From assembly GCA_041744575.1 (NCBI GenBank), contig JBGTKP010000008.1, positions 62,001 to 126,000 on the forward strand: a stretch of DNA of 64,000 nt, read 5' to 3'. The position numbers were made by a program, and so were the translations under genes. Each line of letters starts with the position of its first letter. Within the stretch, counting starts at the first letter, position 1. The notes below the pieces were generated by a model. The model ran no database searches and was not told the origin of the DNA. It saw nothing but the letters and a program-made list of their open reading frames with translations. Positions 45,696 through 54,092 of the stretch are shown in pieces. This DNA is from JTS-RE37 sp041744575 (GTDB taxonomy: Bacteria; Bacteroidota; Bacteroidia; Flavobacteriales; Flavobacteriaceae).

Positions 45696-47024
45696 TTGGA
45701 CCCTGAACCTGCCGGTTTACTTATAAACCCTCTTGTTGTTGAGGGTGTTATTGTTTTTAAAATTGTCATTTTAATTCTTCTTCTTGCGTGCTCGGCATTA
45801 ATCTCAGGAGCCGAAGTGGCTTTTTTTGGGCTTTCACCCACCTTTGTAAACAATATTGCGGAAGAAAAGACACCCAGAGGATCCATAGTAGTGAGCCTGC
45901 TGGAAAGGCCCAAGAAATTACTCGCCACCATTTTAATTGCCAATAATGCAATAAATATTGGGATCGTATTATTATTCAGTTCTATCGGGGACATTATTTT
46001 CGTCAACGTCAATTACATGCTTTTTGGGATCGTTTCTGTCAGATTTCTGCTCGAAGTGGTCGTGGCCACCTTCCTGATTCTGATGTTCGGAGAAATCCTG
46101 CCAAAGGTATATGCTAACCGTAACCAGAGGCAATTTGCCTTTCTAATGGCCTACCCCATCAGGGTACTCGATTTCCTTTTTTCTCCATTGAGCATCCCCA
46201 TGCGGGCAGGCACCATTTATTTGTACAATAAGTTAGGTAAACAGAAATCGAGCCTGAGTGTTGACCATCTGTCACAGGCTCTTGAACTCACTTCAGAAGG
46301 GGATACCACACGGGAGGAGCAAAAAATACTCGAAGGCATTGTGACTTTCGGCAATACAGATACCAAGCAGGTAATGCGTCCACGAATAGACATTTTTGCC
46401 CTGAGTGATACTATGAAATTTCCGGAGGTCCTCGAGGAACTAATGAAACACGGGTATTCCCGGATTCCAGTATTTGCAGAAAATGTGGACAATGTTCTTG
46501 GGGTCCTTTATGTCAAGGATCTCCTTCCTTATCTGGACCGTAAAACCTTTAACTGGATATCCCTGATCAGAGAACCTTATTTTGTGCCTGAAAATAAAAA
46601 ACTGGATGACCTGCTTGTGGAATTTCAGGATAAGAAAATCCATTTGGCAGTGGTTGTGGATGAATATGGGGGTACCTCCGGCATCGTTACCCTGGAGGAT
46701 ATTATAGAGGAGATCGTGGGGGATATCAGCGATGAATTTGATGATGAGGATCTTATTTTTTCTAAAATTGATGACCATACCTTCGTTTTTGAGGGAAAAA
46801 CCACGCTTAAGGACTTTTACAGGGTGGCTAAAATTGAGGATGAAGACGAATTTGAAGAACAGAAAGGGGAATCTGAGACTATTGCAGGATTTGTGCTTGA
46901 AATGGCAGGTGGTTTCCCTAAGAGGGGCGAAGTGGTGCGGTTTAAGGAGTACCAGTTTTTGGTTGAAAGCCTGGATAAAAAACGTTTGAAACAAATTAAA
47001 ATAACACTGCCTAATGCGACGTAA
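45696..47024 (+). CDS. gldE: Gliding motility-associated protein GldE (CNNM/CBS)
   Basis: 442 residues from a TTG giving MDPEPAGLL, the normal GldE beginning. A CNNM (DUF21) membrane domain with about four helices (to about 190) is followed by a CBS pair (about 205-320, QVMRPRIDIFALSDT and FVPENKKLDDLLVEFQDKKIHLAVVVDEYGGTSG) and a CorC/HlyC C-terminal domain. Related proteins transport magnesium. In F. johnsoniae it lies beside gldD and can compensate for other gliding defects. Its 3' end overlaps gldD by 11 bases. Confidence 0.93.
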   Translation: MDPEPAGLLINPLVVEGVIVFKIVILILLLACSALISGAEVAFFGLSPTFVNNIAEEKTPRGSIVVSLLERPKKLLATILIANNAINIGIVLLFSSIGDIIFVNVNYMLFGIVSVRFLLEVVVATFLILMFGEILPKVYANRNQRQFAFLMAYPIRVLDFLFSPLSIPMRAGTIYLYNKLGKQKSSLSVDHLSQALELTSEGDTTREEQKILEGIVTFGNTDTKQVMRPRIDIFALSDTMKFPEVLEELMKHGYSRIPVFAENVDNVLGVLYVKDLLPYLDRKTFNWISLIREPYFVPENKKLDDLLVEFQDKKIHLAVVVDEYGGTSGIVTLEDIIEEIVGDISDEFDDEDLIFSKIDDHTFVFEGKTTLKDFYRVAKIEDEDEFEEQKGESETIAGFVLEMAGGFPKRGEVVRFKEYQFLVESLDKKRLKQIKITLPNAT

Positions 47025-47565
47025 TGGTCTCCTGGTACTTATCTTCTTCTGTTGCCTGGCAGCGTGCAAGGAAGTGATACTTCCGAAGCCAAGGGCCATG
47101 CTGAGACTTGAATACCCCAAAGTGACAACTAAAATACTTACTACACCTCAGTTTCAGTTTGAATACAATGCGAATGCGGGGGTCAGAATGAAGGATGATG
47201 GTTCACTTACTCTGGAGTATCCAGGCCTGAAAGGAGCCATTTTTATCACTTTTAAGAAAGTGAACGGCAACCTGGATAAACTCCTGACAGACGCACAGAA
47301 ACTATCACTCGAACACGTGGTAAAGGCGGATGCCATTGACCCAAGTGAGTTCGTGAATGAAAGTGAAAAAGTGTATGGCATGTACTATGAAGTAAAAGGG
47401 AATGCCGCCTCACAAGCGCAGTTCTACGTCACCGACAGTATCCGTAATTTTGTTACGGGTTCCCTCTATTTCTATGTCAGGCCGAATTATGATTCCATTT
47501 ATCCGGCTGCGCTTTATCTGCAGAATGATATCCGCACCATTATGGAATCCTTTCAATGGAAATAG
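47014..47565 (+). CDS. gldD: Gliding motility lipoprotein GldD
   Basis: 183 residues; lipid-modified C18 in the lipobox LAAC, then KPRAMLRLEYP, characteristic of GldD. Essential for gliding in F. johnsoniae. It overlaps gldE by 11 bases, so translation is likely coupled. The remaining gld and spr genes are not in this window. Confidence 0.93.
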   Translation: MRRNGLLVLIFFCCLAACKEVILPKPRAMLRLEYPKVTTKILTTPQFQFEYNANAGVRMKDDGSLTLEYPGLKGAIFITFKKVNGNLDKLLTDAQKLSLEHVVKADAIDPSEFVNESEKVYGMYYEVKGNAASQAQFYVTDSIRNFVTGSLYFYVRPNYDSIYPAALYLQNDIRTIMESFQWK

Positions 47566-47590
47566 GGAGAACCGCCCCAAAAACAAGGAC

Positions 47591-48526
47591 ATGCAAAAGA
47601 AGGAGCTACTTGATTGTCATCGTCGGATTCAACCTTATATTCATCGGACGCCTGTGATGACTTCTCGCATCCTTGACCGTATTACCGGGACACCTATTTA
47701 TTTTAAATGTGAGAACTTCCAGCGGATGGGGGCCTATAAAATGCGGGGTGCTACTAATGCGGTTTTGCAATTAACACCGGAGAGGCGATTACAGGGTGTT
47801 GTGACCCATTCTTCCGGGAATTTTGCCCAGGCACTTGCCTTGGCGGCTCAATCCCTTCAGGTGAAAGCCCATATAGTAATGCCATCTTCAGCTCCGGCAG
47901 TTAAAAAGGAAGCTGTAAAGGCTTATGGTGGGATCATACATGAGTGCGATCCAAACCTGAAAGCGCGTACCGAAATGTCTGAACTGCTTGTGAGACAATA
48001 TGGGGCTGCGTTTATTCATCCTTCCAATGATCCGGAGGTCATTCTCGGTCAGGGAACTGCCTGTCTTGAATTACTCGAGGATTACCCGGAACTTGATACC
48101 GTGATCGTACCAGTAGGGGGAGGGGGTCTTATTGCGGGTACTGCGCTCGCGGCACATTTCTTCGGAAGAGAATGTAAAGTTGTTGGCGGAGAACCATTTG
48201 AAGCAGACGATGCCTATCGGTCTCTTCAAAGTGGTAATATTGAAGGTAACCAGACGACAAATACCATCGCAGACGGTCTGAAAACCGAGTTGGGCAGTAA
48301 TAACTTTCCGATTATTAAAGCCCATGTTCAGCAAATAATAAGGGTGAAGGAGGAAGAAATTGTTTTCGCGATGAGATTGCTGTGGGAGAGGATGAAACTT
48401 GTGGTAGAACCCTCAAGTGCCGTTGCACTCGCAGCTCTTATTAGCGGGAAGGAACAATTTGAAGGAAAAAGGGTAGGAATTATTCTCTCGGGAGGAAATG
48501 TAGATCTGAGTCAATTGCCATTTTAG
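47591..48526 (+). CDS. Serine racemase / threo-3-hydroxyaspartate dehydratase-like PLP enzyme
   Basis: 311 residues from the ATG at 47591; a longer upstream frame lies over gldD and has no family homology. PLP lysine K50 in FQRMGAYKMRGA, SSGNFAQALALAA (phosphate/substrate loop) and GGGGLIAGTA (PLP phosphate loop). The fold-type II family covers serine racemases, threonine dehydratases and hydroxyaspartate ammonia-lyases; the short, ACT-free form fits the first or last. It follows gldD after 25 bases. Confidence 0.88.
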   Translation: MQKKELLDCHRRIQPYIHRTPVMTSRILDRITGTPIYFKCENFQRMGAYKMRGATNAVLQLTPERRLQGVVTHSSGNFAQALALAAQSLQVKAHIVMPSSAPAVKKEAVKAYGGIIHECDPNLKARTEMSELLVRQYGAAFIHPSNDPEVILGQGTACLELLEDYPELDTVIVPVGGGGLIAGTALAAHFFGRECKVVGGEPFEADDAYRSLQSGNIEGNQTTNTIADGLKTELGSNNFPIIKAHVQQIIRVKEEEIVFAMRLLWERMKLVVEPSSAVALAALISGKEQFEGKRVGIILSGGNVDLSQLPF

Positions 48527-48528
48527 GT

Positions 48529-48978
48529 TCAGGAGCCTTCTTCGCCGTTTTCACGTAATACCTTCCTGGCATTTTCTATGCTCAAGAGTACTTTGTCGCG
48601 CAGGGCTTTCACTGAAGACAATTCTTCAGAAAGCCATTGCTGTTTTTCAGAACTCAGCTTCTGGCCATTCATAATCTCGCCGGGCTCAAACCTCATCCCA
48701 AAGTTCTGCATCCAGTCCATCATGGTTTTGTGGGATTCCTGCAAATCTTTCATTGCCTTTTCATAGGATTTTCCGGAGGCAGTACTGTCAACCTTCGGTT
48801 TAAGTTCTGCAACAAGCTTGGCAATGGTTCCCATTTCCGGCATAACCTCATCATGAATGGCCATGACTTCTTGCATGGTATCCGACTTTCCTTCCTTCAT
48901 CTGATCTTTACAGCTGGCAAATAAAGCCAGTAGTATGACTGAAATAAGACAAATGGGCCTTTTGAGGTGTGTATCCAT
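48529..48978 (-). CDS. Small helical lipoprotein, function unknown
   Basis: 149 residues; lipid-modified C23 (LFASC). The mature part is helical and charged, with MQEVMAIHDEVMPEMGTI and SYEKAMKDLQESHKTMMDWM. I recall similar conserved lipoproteins in flavobacteria but know no function. It is convergent with the racemase-like gene (2 bases apart) and has a -7 element at 48996-49003. Confidence 0.78.
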   Translation of the reverse strand: MDTHLKRPICLISVILLALFASCKDQMKEGKSDTMQEVMAIHDEVMPEMGTIAKLVAELKPKVDSTASGKSYEKAMKDLQESHKTMMDWMQNFGMRFEPGEIMNGQKLSSEKQQWLSEELSSVKALRDKVLLSIENARKVLRENGEEGS

Positions 48979-48995
48979 AATGCGCTAATTTTCAT

Positions 48996-49003
48996 CAAAA
49001 ATA
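48996..49003 (-). promoter_or_regulatory. -7 promoter element of the lipoprotein gene
   Basis: On the minus strand TATTTTTG, 17 bases before the ATG at 48978. It places the transcript start downstream of the structured element at 49071-49250. Confidence 0.55.
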
Positions 49004-49029
49004 CAAAATAAACTTCCACCCCGTGGGGC

Positions 49030-49067
49030 CTTCATGAAGTAGGTTTTTTGTTAAAGTATTCATGAAG
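49030..49067 (-). repeat. Inverted repeat beside the structured element
   Basis: CTTCATGAA (49030-49038) and TTCATGAAG (49059-49067) are reverse complements 20 bases apart; because TTCATGAA is itself palindromic, the two copies also form a direct repeat. Confidence 0.5.
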
Positions 49068-49070
49068 TTA

Positions 49071-49250
49071 TGCGCCTTCCGATCAGCGCGATAAGACGCG
49101 CTACAGGTTCCGTGACCTCACCAGATAAGGAACTGAAAAATAGGGTGTAACCCAGGGCTCAGCAAATAGGCACGATCCCCGGCCAGGGTCACCCCTGGCG
49201 CCCGCTAACATCCGTCCGGCTGGCTGTTGCTCATGATCCTGGGAGGCGCA
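49071..49250. ncRNA. GC-rich, highly structured gene-free element (candidate RNA)
   Basis: About 180 bases, visibly more GC-rich than the sequence on both sides. TGCGCCTTCC-GATC (49071-49084) can pair with GATC-CT-GGGAGGCGCA (49235-49250), closing the region. Inside lie AGCGCG/CGCGCT (49085-49102), GTTCC with GGAAC, and GCCAGGG/CCCTGGC around a 4-base loop that reads GTGA on the minus strand, a GNRA tetraloop, which hints at the minus strand. It matches no tRNA, RNase P, tmRNA or SRP signature I know. Function and strand are unknown. Confidence 0.45.
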
Positions 49251-49332
49251 GGCGCAGATGCTTTTACAAGAAATAGTGGGAAAATTGATGAAGATGTAGT
49301 ACTTTCATTTTACAATATAAAAGTATTCCCGA

Positions 49333-49788
49333 ATGAAACAATTTGCCTTACCTATTCGATTCGGCATAGCTACCAGTGGCTGTTTGATTGCCTATTTCTT
49401 AGTACTGTCTTTAATGGGACTACATACCAATGTGTTTTACAGTCTTTTCAATGGGATCATTACAGGGTTCGGAATCTATGAAGCCATAAAGTATTTCAAA
49501 ATTCAGGAGAAGGAGCAGTTCAATTATGGCACAGGTTTTACCGCGGGGATGGTAACCGGATTTGTTGGCACGATTATTTTTACCATATTTTTTGCCTTTT
49601 ATGCAACCGAATTGAATAGTGGATTTTTGCAGGAACTTTCCAAGGTATTCTTTAAGGACTTCAAGAACTTTGAAGGTATAGTCTTTGTTACGGTTGCCAT
49701 AATGGGTTTTGCCACCACCCTGGTTCTAACGCTTTCATTTATGCAGCTTTTTAAAAGCACCAGAAATCTGAAGAAAAAATCCGTCTAA
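49333..49788 (+). CDS. DUF4199-type membrane protein
   Basis: 151 residues with four predicted transmembrane helices (about 7-28, 32-50, 70-92, 118-140). FGIATSGCLIAYFLVLSLMG and GTGFTAGMVTGFVGTIIFTIFFAFY fit DUF4199, a Bacteroidota inner-membrane family without known function. The start at 49333 is preferred over an upstream overlapping frame. It stands alone between the structured element and the rplU promoter. Confidence 0.78.
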   Translation: MKQFALPIRFGIATSGCLIAYFLVLSLMGLHTNVFYSLFNGIITGFGIYEAIKYFKIQEKEQFNYGTGFTAGMVTGFVGTIIFTIFFAFYATELNSGFLQELSKVFFKDFKNFEGIVFVTVAIMGFATTLVLTLSFMQLFKSTRNLKKKSV

Positions 49789-49802
49789 TATTTCAAATTC
49801 TC

Positions 49803-49832
49803 TTGCGAATTCCTAATTAAGCAGTATATTTG
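49803..49832 (+). promoter_or_regulatory. Full promoter of rplU-rpmA
   Basis: TTG at 49803-49805 and TATATTTG at 49825-49832 are separated by 19 bases, matching the Bacteroidota -33/-7 consensus. The rplU ATG lies 84 bases further on. Confidence 0.75.
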
Positions 49833-49916
49833 CACCCTCTTGTGAAATACCTGCCACATTGCAGGCAGACACCCTACAGGTAAAGGCCATGAGATTAATA
49901 TAAAAATACACCAGCT

Positions 49917-50738
49917 ATGTATGCAATTGTAGAAATAGCAGGGCAGCAATTCAAAGTTGCGAAAGACCAGAAAGTATATGTACATCGTTTGCAGGAAGAC
50001 GAGGGAAAAAAGGTGACTTTTGACCAGGTTCTTTTGATTGGAGACGGTTCGGATATTACTATAGGCGCCCCGGCTATAGACGGTGCCGCAGTTGAGGCAG
50101 CAGTCGTAAAACACCTTAAAGGTGACAAGGTAATCGTCTTTAAAAAGAAAAGACGAAAAGGTTACCGTAAGAAAAACGGACATCGCCAGTATGTCACAGA
50201 ACTTGTCATTGAGAGTATCATTGCCAAAGGGGCCAAAAAGGCCAGTGCCAAGGAGCAGTCCAAAGAGGCAGTTCCCGTAAAGAAAGCTGAGGAAAAAGAA
50301 TCGGCTAAAGTGACTAAAAAGCAGCCTGCCGGAAAGGCCGCTACTAAAACGGCCGCTCCAAAAGAGACTAAAAAGGAAGCGGTTAAAAAGGCACCTGCAA
50401 CTCCAAAGCCCGAACCCACCCAGGAGGTAAGTGAAAACTTAATTACCCGTGCGGAACACAGGCTGGAGTCTAAAGAGATTGAGATGAATGTCGATAAACT
50501 TCTTCACAACATCGGTACAGCTACCAAGGCCGAAGCCGATGATCTTAAGGCAATCAATGGTATCGGTCCCGCATATGAAAAGAAACTGAATGAAGTGGGT
50601 ATTTATACCTATGAGCAGATCAGTAAGCTTAAGGCAGCTGATAAGGAAGAATTGTCAGCCATTGATGGCATCACCCGTGAAAAGATTGAGGCCGAGGAAT
50701 GGGTGAAACAGGCCAAAGAGTTGCTTAAAAAGAAGTAA
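49917..50738 (+). CDS. rplU: Ribosomal protein bL21 with long C-terminal extension
   Basis: 273 residues. Residues 1-102 are a complete bL21 (MYAIVEIAGQQFKV, DQVLLIGD, KKKRRKGYRKKNGHRQ). Then comes a Lys/Ala/Glu-rich linker (about 103-170) and a helical C-terminal domain with a helix-hairpin-helix-like repeat: DDLKAINGIGPAYEKKLNEVGI and LSAIDGITREKIEAEEW (about 195-273). Ordinary bL21 is about 100 residues; extended forms occur in Bacteroidota. The extension may bind rRNA or DNA. rpmA follows after 27 bases. Confidence 0.93.
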   Translation: MYAIVEIAGQQFKVAKDQKVYVHRLQEDEGKKVTFDQVLLIGDGSDITIGAPAIDGAAVEAAVVKHLKGDKVIVFKKKRRKGYRKKNGHRQYVTELVIESIIAKGAKKASAKEQSKEAVPVKKAEEKESAKVTKKQPAGKAATKTAAPKETKKEAVKKAPATPKPEPTQEVSENLITRAEHRLESKEIEMNVDKLLHNIGTATKAEADDLKAINGIGPAYEKKLNEVGIYTYEQISKLKAADKEELSAIDGITREKIEAEEWVKQAKELLKKK

Positions 50739-50765
50739 GTAGAATTTAATTAAAAAATATATCCC

Positions 50766-51026
50766 ATGGCACATAAAAAAGGGGTTGGTAGTTCCAAAAA
50801 CGGAAGGGATTCGGAATCGAAACGACTAGGAGTGAAAATTTTTGGTGGCCAGGCAGCAATTGCCGGTAATATCATTGTCAGACAACGTGGTACAAAACAC
50901 CATCCCGGAGATAACGTTTATGCCGGAAAAGATCATACCCTTCACGCAAGGGTAGATGGTCTTGTAAAGTTTGCCAAGAAAGCAGGGGGGAAGTCCTATG
51001 TTTCTATAGAGCCTTTGGACGCCTGA
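50766..51026 (+). CDS. rpmA: Ribosomal protein bL27
   Basis: 86 residues; MAHKKGVGSSKNGRDSESK at the start, KHHPGDNVYAGKDHTLHA in the middle. The N-terminus reaches the peptidyl transferase centre in known structures. There is no Firmicutes-type N-terminal extension needing cleavage. Co-transcribed with rplU; a bidirectional terminator follows. Confidence 0.97.
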   Translation: MAHKKGVGSSKNGRDSESKRLGVKIFGGQAAIAGNIIVRQRGTKHHPGDNVYAGKDHTLHARVDGLVKFAKKAGGKSYVSIEPLDA

Positions 51027-51047
51027 AGCCGATTTGCCATTACCCAT

Positions 51048-51088
51048 AAACAAAAACCCGCTCAGATCATCTGAGCGGGTTTTTGTTT
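51048..51088. terminator. Bidirectional terminator between rpmA and ahcY
   Basis: A perfect 20-bp inverted repeat around one base; core AACCCGCTCAGAT / ATCTGAGCGGGTT flanked by A and T runs, serving both the rpmA and the ahcY transcripts. Confidence 0.9.
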
Positions 51089-51124
51089 TCCGGGTCCTTG
51101 TCCCAAATTATGCCATGAATAACA

Positions 51125-52441
51125 CTAATATCGATAATATTCAGGTTTAAAAGGTCCTTGCTGCGCTACACCTATATATTCCGCCTGTTCCGCGTTCAAT
51201 TCTGTCAGTTCGGCACTCATTCTTGACAAATGCAACTTGGCCACTTTTTCGTCCAGGTGCTTGGGAAGCATATAAACCTGATTCTCATATTTGGCGTGAT
51301 TCTTCCAGAGTTCTATTTGAGCCAGGGTTTGGTTGGTAAAGGAATTACTCATTACAAAACTTGGATGTCCCGTTGCACAGCCCAGATTTACCAGGCGTCC
51401 CTCCGCAAGAAGGATGATGTCCTTTCCATCCAGCGTGTATTTATCAACCTGTGGTTTAATCTCATCCCTGGTTTCTCCATAGTTCTCGTTGAGCCAGGCC
51501 ATATCAATTTCATTGTCAAAGTGTCCGATGTTACAAACGATCACTTTGTCCCTCATTGATCTGAAATGTTCTTCACGGATGATATCCTTATTCCCTGTGG
51601 CCGTTATAATGATATCGGCATTTTCTACAACGGTCTCGAGTTTCTTTACCTCAAATCCATCCATGCACGCCTGTAAGGCGCAGATAGGGTCGATTTCCGT
51701 AACAGTTACGATGGCGCCTGCCCCACGGAAGGAGGCGGCAGTTCCTTTTCCTACGTCTCCATATCCGGCAACCACGACGCGTTTTCCGGCCAGCATGGTA
51801 TCGGTAGCCCGGCGGATGGCGTCTACAGCACTTTCCCTGCAGCCGTATTTATTGTCAAACTTAGATTTGGTAACAGAATCATTTACATTGATTGCTGGCA
51901 TGGGCAAAGTGCCCTTTTTGACCCGCTCATACAAGCGGTGGACGCCTGTGGTGGTCTCCTCGGACAATCCCTTAATTCCCGCGGCCAGTTCCGGATACTT
52001 GTCAAGCACCATATTCGTCAGATCCCCGCCGTCATCCAGGATCATATTCAGGGGTTCTCTCTTTTCACCAAAGAAAAGGGTCTGTTCAATACACCAATTA
52101 AAATCGGCTTCCTTCATGCCTTTCCATGCAAAAACAGGAATTCCTGCGGCTGCAATAGCTGCTGCAGCATGGTCCTGGGTGGAAAAAATATTACAGGAAC
52201 TCCAGGTTACTTCTGCGCCAAGGGCAATCAAAGTTTCTATGAGCACTGCGGTTTGAATGGTCATATGCAGGCATCCCGCAATCCGGGCGCCTTTCAGCGG
52301 CTGTTCTTTTGAAAATTCTTCCCGGAGGGCCATTAAACCGGGCATTTCTGCCTCGGCGAGTAAAATTTCTTTTCGCCCCCACTCCGCCTGGGAAATATCT
52401 TTAACCTTATAAGGGACATATGCCATTGTTTTGGTGCTCAT
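51125..52441 (-). CDS. ahcY: Adenosylhomocysteinase
   Basis: 438 residues; splits S-adenosylhomocysteine to adenosine and homocysteine. NAD loop AGYGDVGKGTA, substrate residues around HMTIQTAVLIETL and NVNDSVTKSKFDN, and the C-terminal GPFKPEYYRY are canonical. It is divergent from the phosphopantetheinyl transferase gene across about 80 bases holding two small hairpins. Confidence 0.97.
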   Translation of the reverse strand: MSTKTMAYVPYKVKDISQAEWGRKEILLAEAEMPGLMALREEFSKEQPLKGARIAGCLHMTIQTAVLIETLIALGAEVTWSSCNIFSTQDHAAAAIAAAGIPVFAWKGMKEADFNWCIEQTLFFGEKREPLNMILDDGGDLTNMVLDKYPELAAGIKGLSEETTTGVHRLYERVKKGTLPMPAINVNDSVTKSKFDNKYGCRESAVDAIRRATDTMLAGKRVVVAGYGDVGKGTAASFRGAGAIVTVTEIDPICALQACMDGFEVKKLETVVENADIIITATGNKDIIREEHFRSMRDKVIVCNIGHFDNEIDMAWLNENYGETRDEIKPQVDKYTLDGKDIILLAEGRLVNLGCATGHPSFVMSNSFTNQTLAQIELWKNHAKYENQVYMLPKHLDEKVAKLHLSRMSAELTELNAEQAEYIGVAQQGPFKPEYYRY

Positions 52442-52462
52442 CTCTTTTTTTTATTTTATTTT

Positions 52463-52500
52463 CGTCTAATGTCTTTAGACGGCTTTTACAGGCTGTAAAG
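52463..52500 (-). promoter_or_regulatory. Two small hairpins in the ahcY / transferase gap
   Basis: CGTCTAA/TTAGACG (52463-52481) and TTTACA/TGTAAA-like arms (52484-52500) lie side by side upstream of ahcY. No SAH or SAM riboswitch consensus is recognisable. Confidence 0.35.
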
Positions 52501-52523
52501 GTAATAATATCTTAAATAATCCT

Positions 52524-53159
52524 GTGCCTCTTTACAAAACTATAACTGTTTCTCCTTCAATAAAGGCCTATATATGGGAGGTCACTGAATCCGAAGAGGC
52601 ATTGTCCGCAGGAATTCTGTTAACCGACCCTTGCAGTAAACGGGTAGAAGCAATGAAATCCGCCCTTCACAGAAGGGCTTTCCTCAGTATACGGCATCTC
52701 CTTGCCGAAGCCGGCTTTAAGGACGCGGATTTGTACTACGATCCGGCGGGTAAACCGCATCTGAAAGACGGATCATTTATTTCTATTACCCATTCCAACC
52801 ATTTTACGGGAATTATTGTAGCTACTTCTTCCGAGGTGGGGATTGATATTGAGAAACAAAGGGAAAAGATTCTGCGCATTGCTCATAAGTTCACCCCGCT
52901 TGAAGAATACAGCACCATAGCCAACAGGGATGCCCTGGTTCGTAAATTAACCATTGTCTGGGGAGCTAAGGAATCTCTCTATAAAATTTATGCAACCCAT
53001 GGTCTGAGTTTTATACATCATATCATCATAAGGGACTTTGCTATGGACGCCAGTGAAACCACCGGCGAAATCCTCTATCACGGTCAAACTTCTGACTATG
53101 ACATTTCCTTTCTTGAATTTGAAGACTTTACCTGTGTTTATGCGGTAAGAAAGACCTGA
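52524..53159 (+). CDS. 4'-phosphopantetheinyl transferase superfamily protein
   Basis: 211 residues from a GTG. Motifs GIDIEKQR (magnesium-binding Asp) and WGAKESLYKIY match Sfp/AcpT-type transferases, which move the phosphopantetheine arm from CoA to carrier proteins. Family length (about 200-230) fits Sfp-like rather than short AcpS enzymes. It should activate acyl or peptidyl carrier proteins; the target is not shown here. Confidence 0.88.
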   Translation: MPLYKTITVSPSIKAYIWEVTESEEALSAGILLTDPCSKRVEAMKSALHRRAFLSIRHLLAEAGFKDADLYYDPAGKPHLKDGSFISITHSNHFTGIIVATSSEVGIDIEKQREKILRIAHKFTPLEEYSTIANRDALVRKLTIVWGAKESLYKIYATHGLSFIHHIIIRDFAMDASETTGEILYHGQTSDYDISFLEFEDFTCVYAVRKT

Positions 53160-53209
53160 GTGATTCTTGTGGGGTAGGTGGCACAATATAGTTCAATAAT
53201 AAATGTCCT

Positions 53210-53470
53210 ATGAATATATCCGTTGAAATGACCTTAACGCCCCTCCAGGATAACTTTGAGGAGCCCATAATTTCTTTCATTAAAAAGTTGCGTTTGTCCG
53301 GGCTCACAGTTATGGAAAACCCATTAAGTACCCAGGTTTACGGAGATTACGATACAGTGATGTCCCTATTGAATACCGAGATCAAATCGGCTTTGTCAGA
53401 CATCCAAAGCGGGCTTCTTTATATTAAGATCGTCAAAACGGACCGAAGCACCTATGAACCCGATTTTTGA
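53210..53470 (+). CDS. MTH1187/YkoF-family protein (possible thiamine-binding)
   Basis: 86 residues: MNISVEMTLTPLQDNFEEPI, VMENPLSTQVYGDYDTVMSLL. This ferredoxin-like fold binds thiamine-type pyrimidines in YkoF. It is the first gene of a four-gene operon and overlaps pnuC by 17 bases, linking it to a vitamin precursor transporter. Binding of thiamine here is an inference from fold family. Confidence 0.75.
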   Translation: MNISVEMTLTPLQDNFEEPIISFIKKLRLSGLTVMENPLSTQVYGDYDTVMSLLNTEIKSALSDIQSGLLYIKIVKTDRSTYEPDF

Positions 53471-54092
53471 TTTTTTCCTGGATCCTTACCTGGAAAGGGA
53501 AACTTATCTGATCGTCCTTGAGGCCATCGCCTTTATTTTTGGGATAGCCAGTGTCGTATATGCGCAGAGGGAAAATATACTTGTATATCCCACGGGGCTT
53601 ATCGCAACGGTCATCACAGTGTATATTTTTCTGGTTGACAGTTTGCTTGGAGACATGATGATCAATGTCTATTACTCCGTTATGAGCATTTACGGATGGT
53701 GGAACTGGTCCAGGTCGCGTAATACGGTGCTTATCGTGCAGATATCGCGCACCAACAGCCGGGAAAAGCGTATCGGAATTCTATTGTTCATAATGACTCT
53801 CTGGTTCACCTTCATGGTTTACAAAATCTTTGGAAAGGAAATCAACCTGGCTAATTATGTAGATATCCTCACTTCGGGCATTTTCTTCACAGCCATGTGG
53901 TTTATGGCCACAAAAAAGCTGGAAAATTGGACATTGTGGATAATCGCTGATATTATTACAGTGCCGCTCTATGCCTACAGGGGTTGGGGAATGCTTTCTC
54001 TTCAATATCTTATCTTTACCGCCTTAGCCATACAGGGCTACATCCAATGGAAAAAGATCTTGAACAACAACCTTCAGATGTCTTCAAAGTAG
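53454..54092 (+). CDS. PnuC/PnuT-family vitamin transporter
   Basis: 212 residues, about seven transmembrane helices. AFIFGIASVVYAQRENILVYPTG, INVYYSVMSIYGWWNW and the TKKLENWTLWIIADII stretch are PnuC-family signatures (SWEET-like fold). PnuC imports nicotinamide riboside and PnuT imports thiamine; the sequence alone does not let me choose. A NadR-like kinase overlaps its 3' end by 46 bases, favouring nicotinamide riboside, while the YkoF-type protein before it hints at thiamine. Confidence 0.9.
   Translation: MNPIFDFFLDPYLERETYLIVLEAIAFIFGIASVVYAQRENILVYPTGLIATVITVYIFLVDSLLGDMMINVYYSVMSIYGWWNWSRSRNTVLIVQISRTNSREKRIGILLFIMTLWFTFMVYKIFGKEINLANYVDILTSGIFFTAMWFMATKKLENWTLWIIADIITVPLYAYRGWGMLSLQYLIFTALAIQGYIQWKKILNNNLQMSSK

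Noticed and set aside
49071..49250. tRNA, tmRNA, RNase P or SRP RNA at the GC-rich element
   Set aside because: I looked for the acceptor/T-arm pattern, the RNase P GAGGAAAGTCC core and the SRP GGAAGGAAGCA loop; none is present on either strand.
49227..49481. 84-residue open frame over the structured element
   Set aside because: It overlaps the well-supported membrane protein at 49333 in another frame and has no recognisable sequence.
51489..52256. 255-residue open frame opposite ahcY
   Set aside because: It lies wholly antisense to a canonical adenosylhomocysteinase and is a codon-bias shadow.
52442..52523. SAM or SAH riboswitch before ahcY
   Set aside because: The gap is only about 80 bases and its two small hairpins show no known aptamer core.
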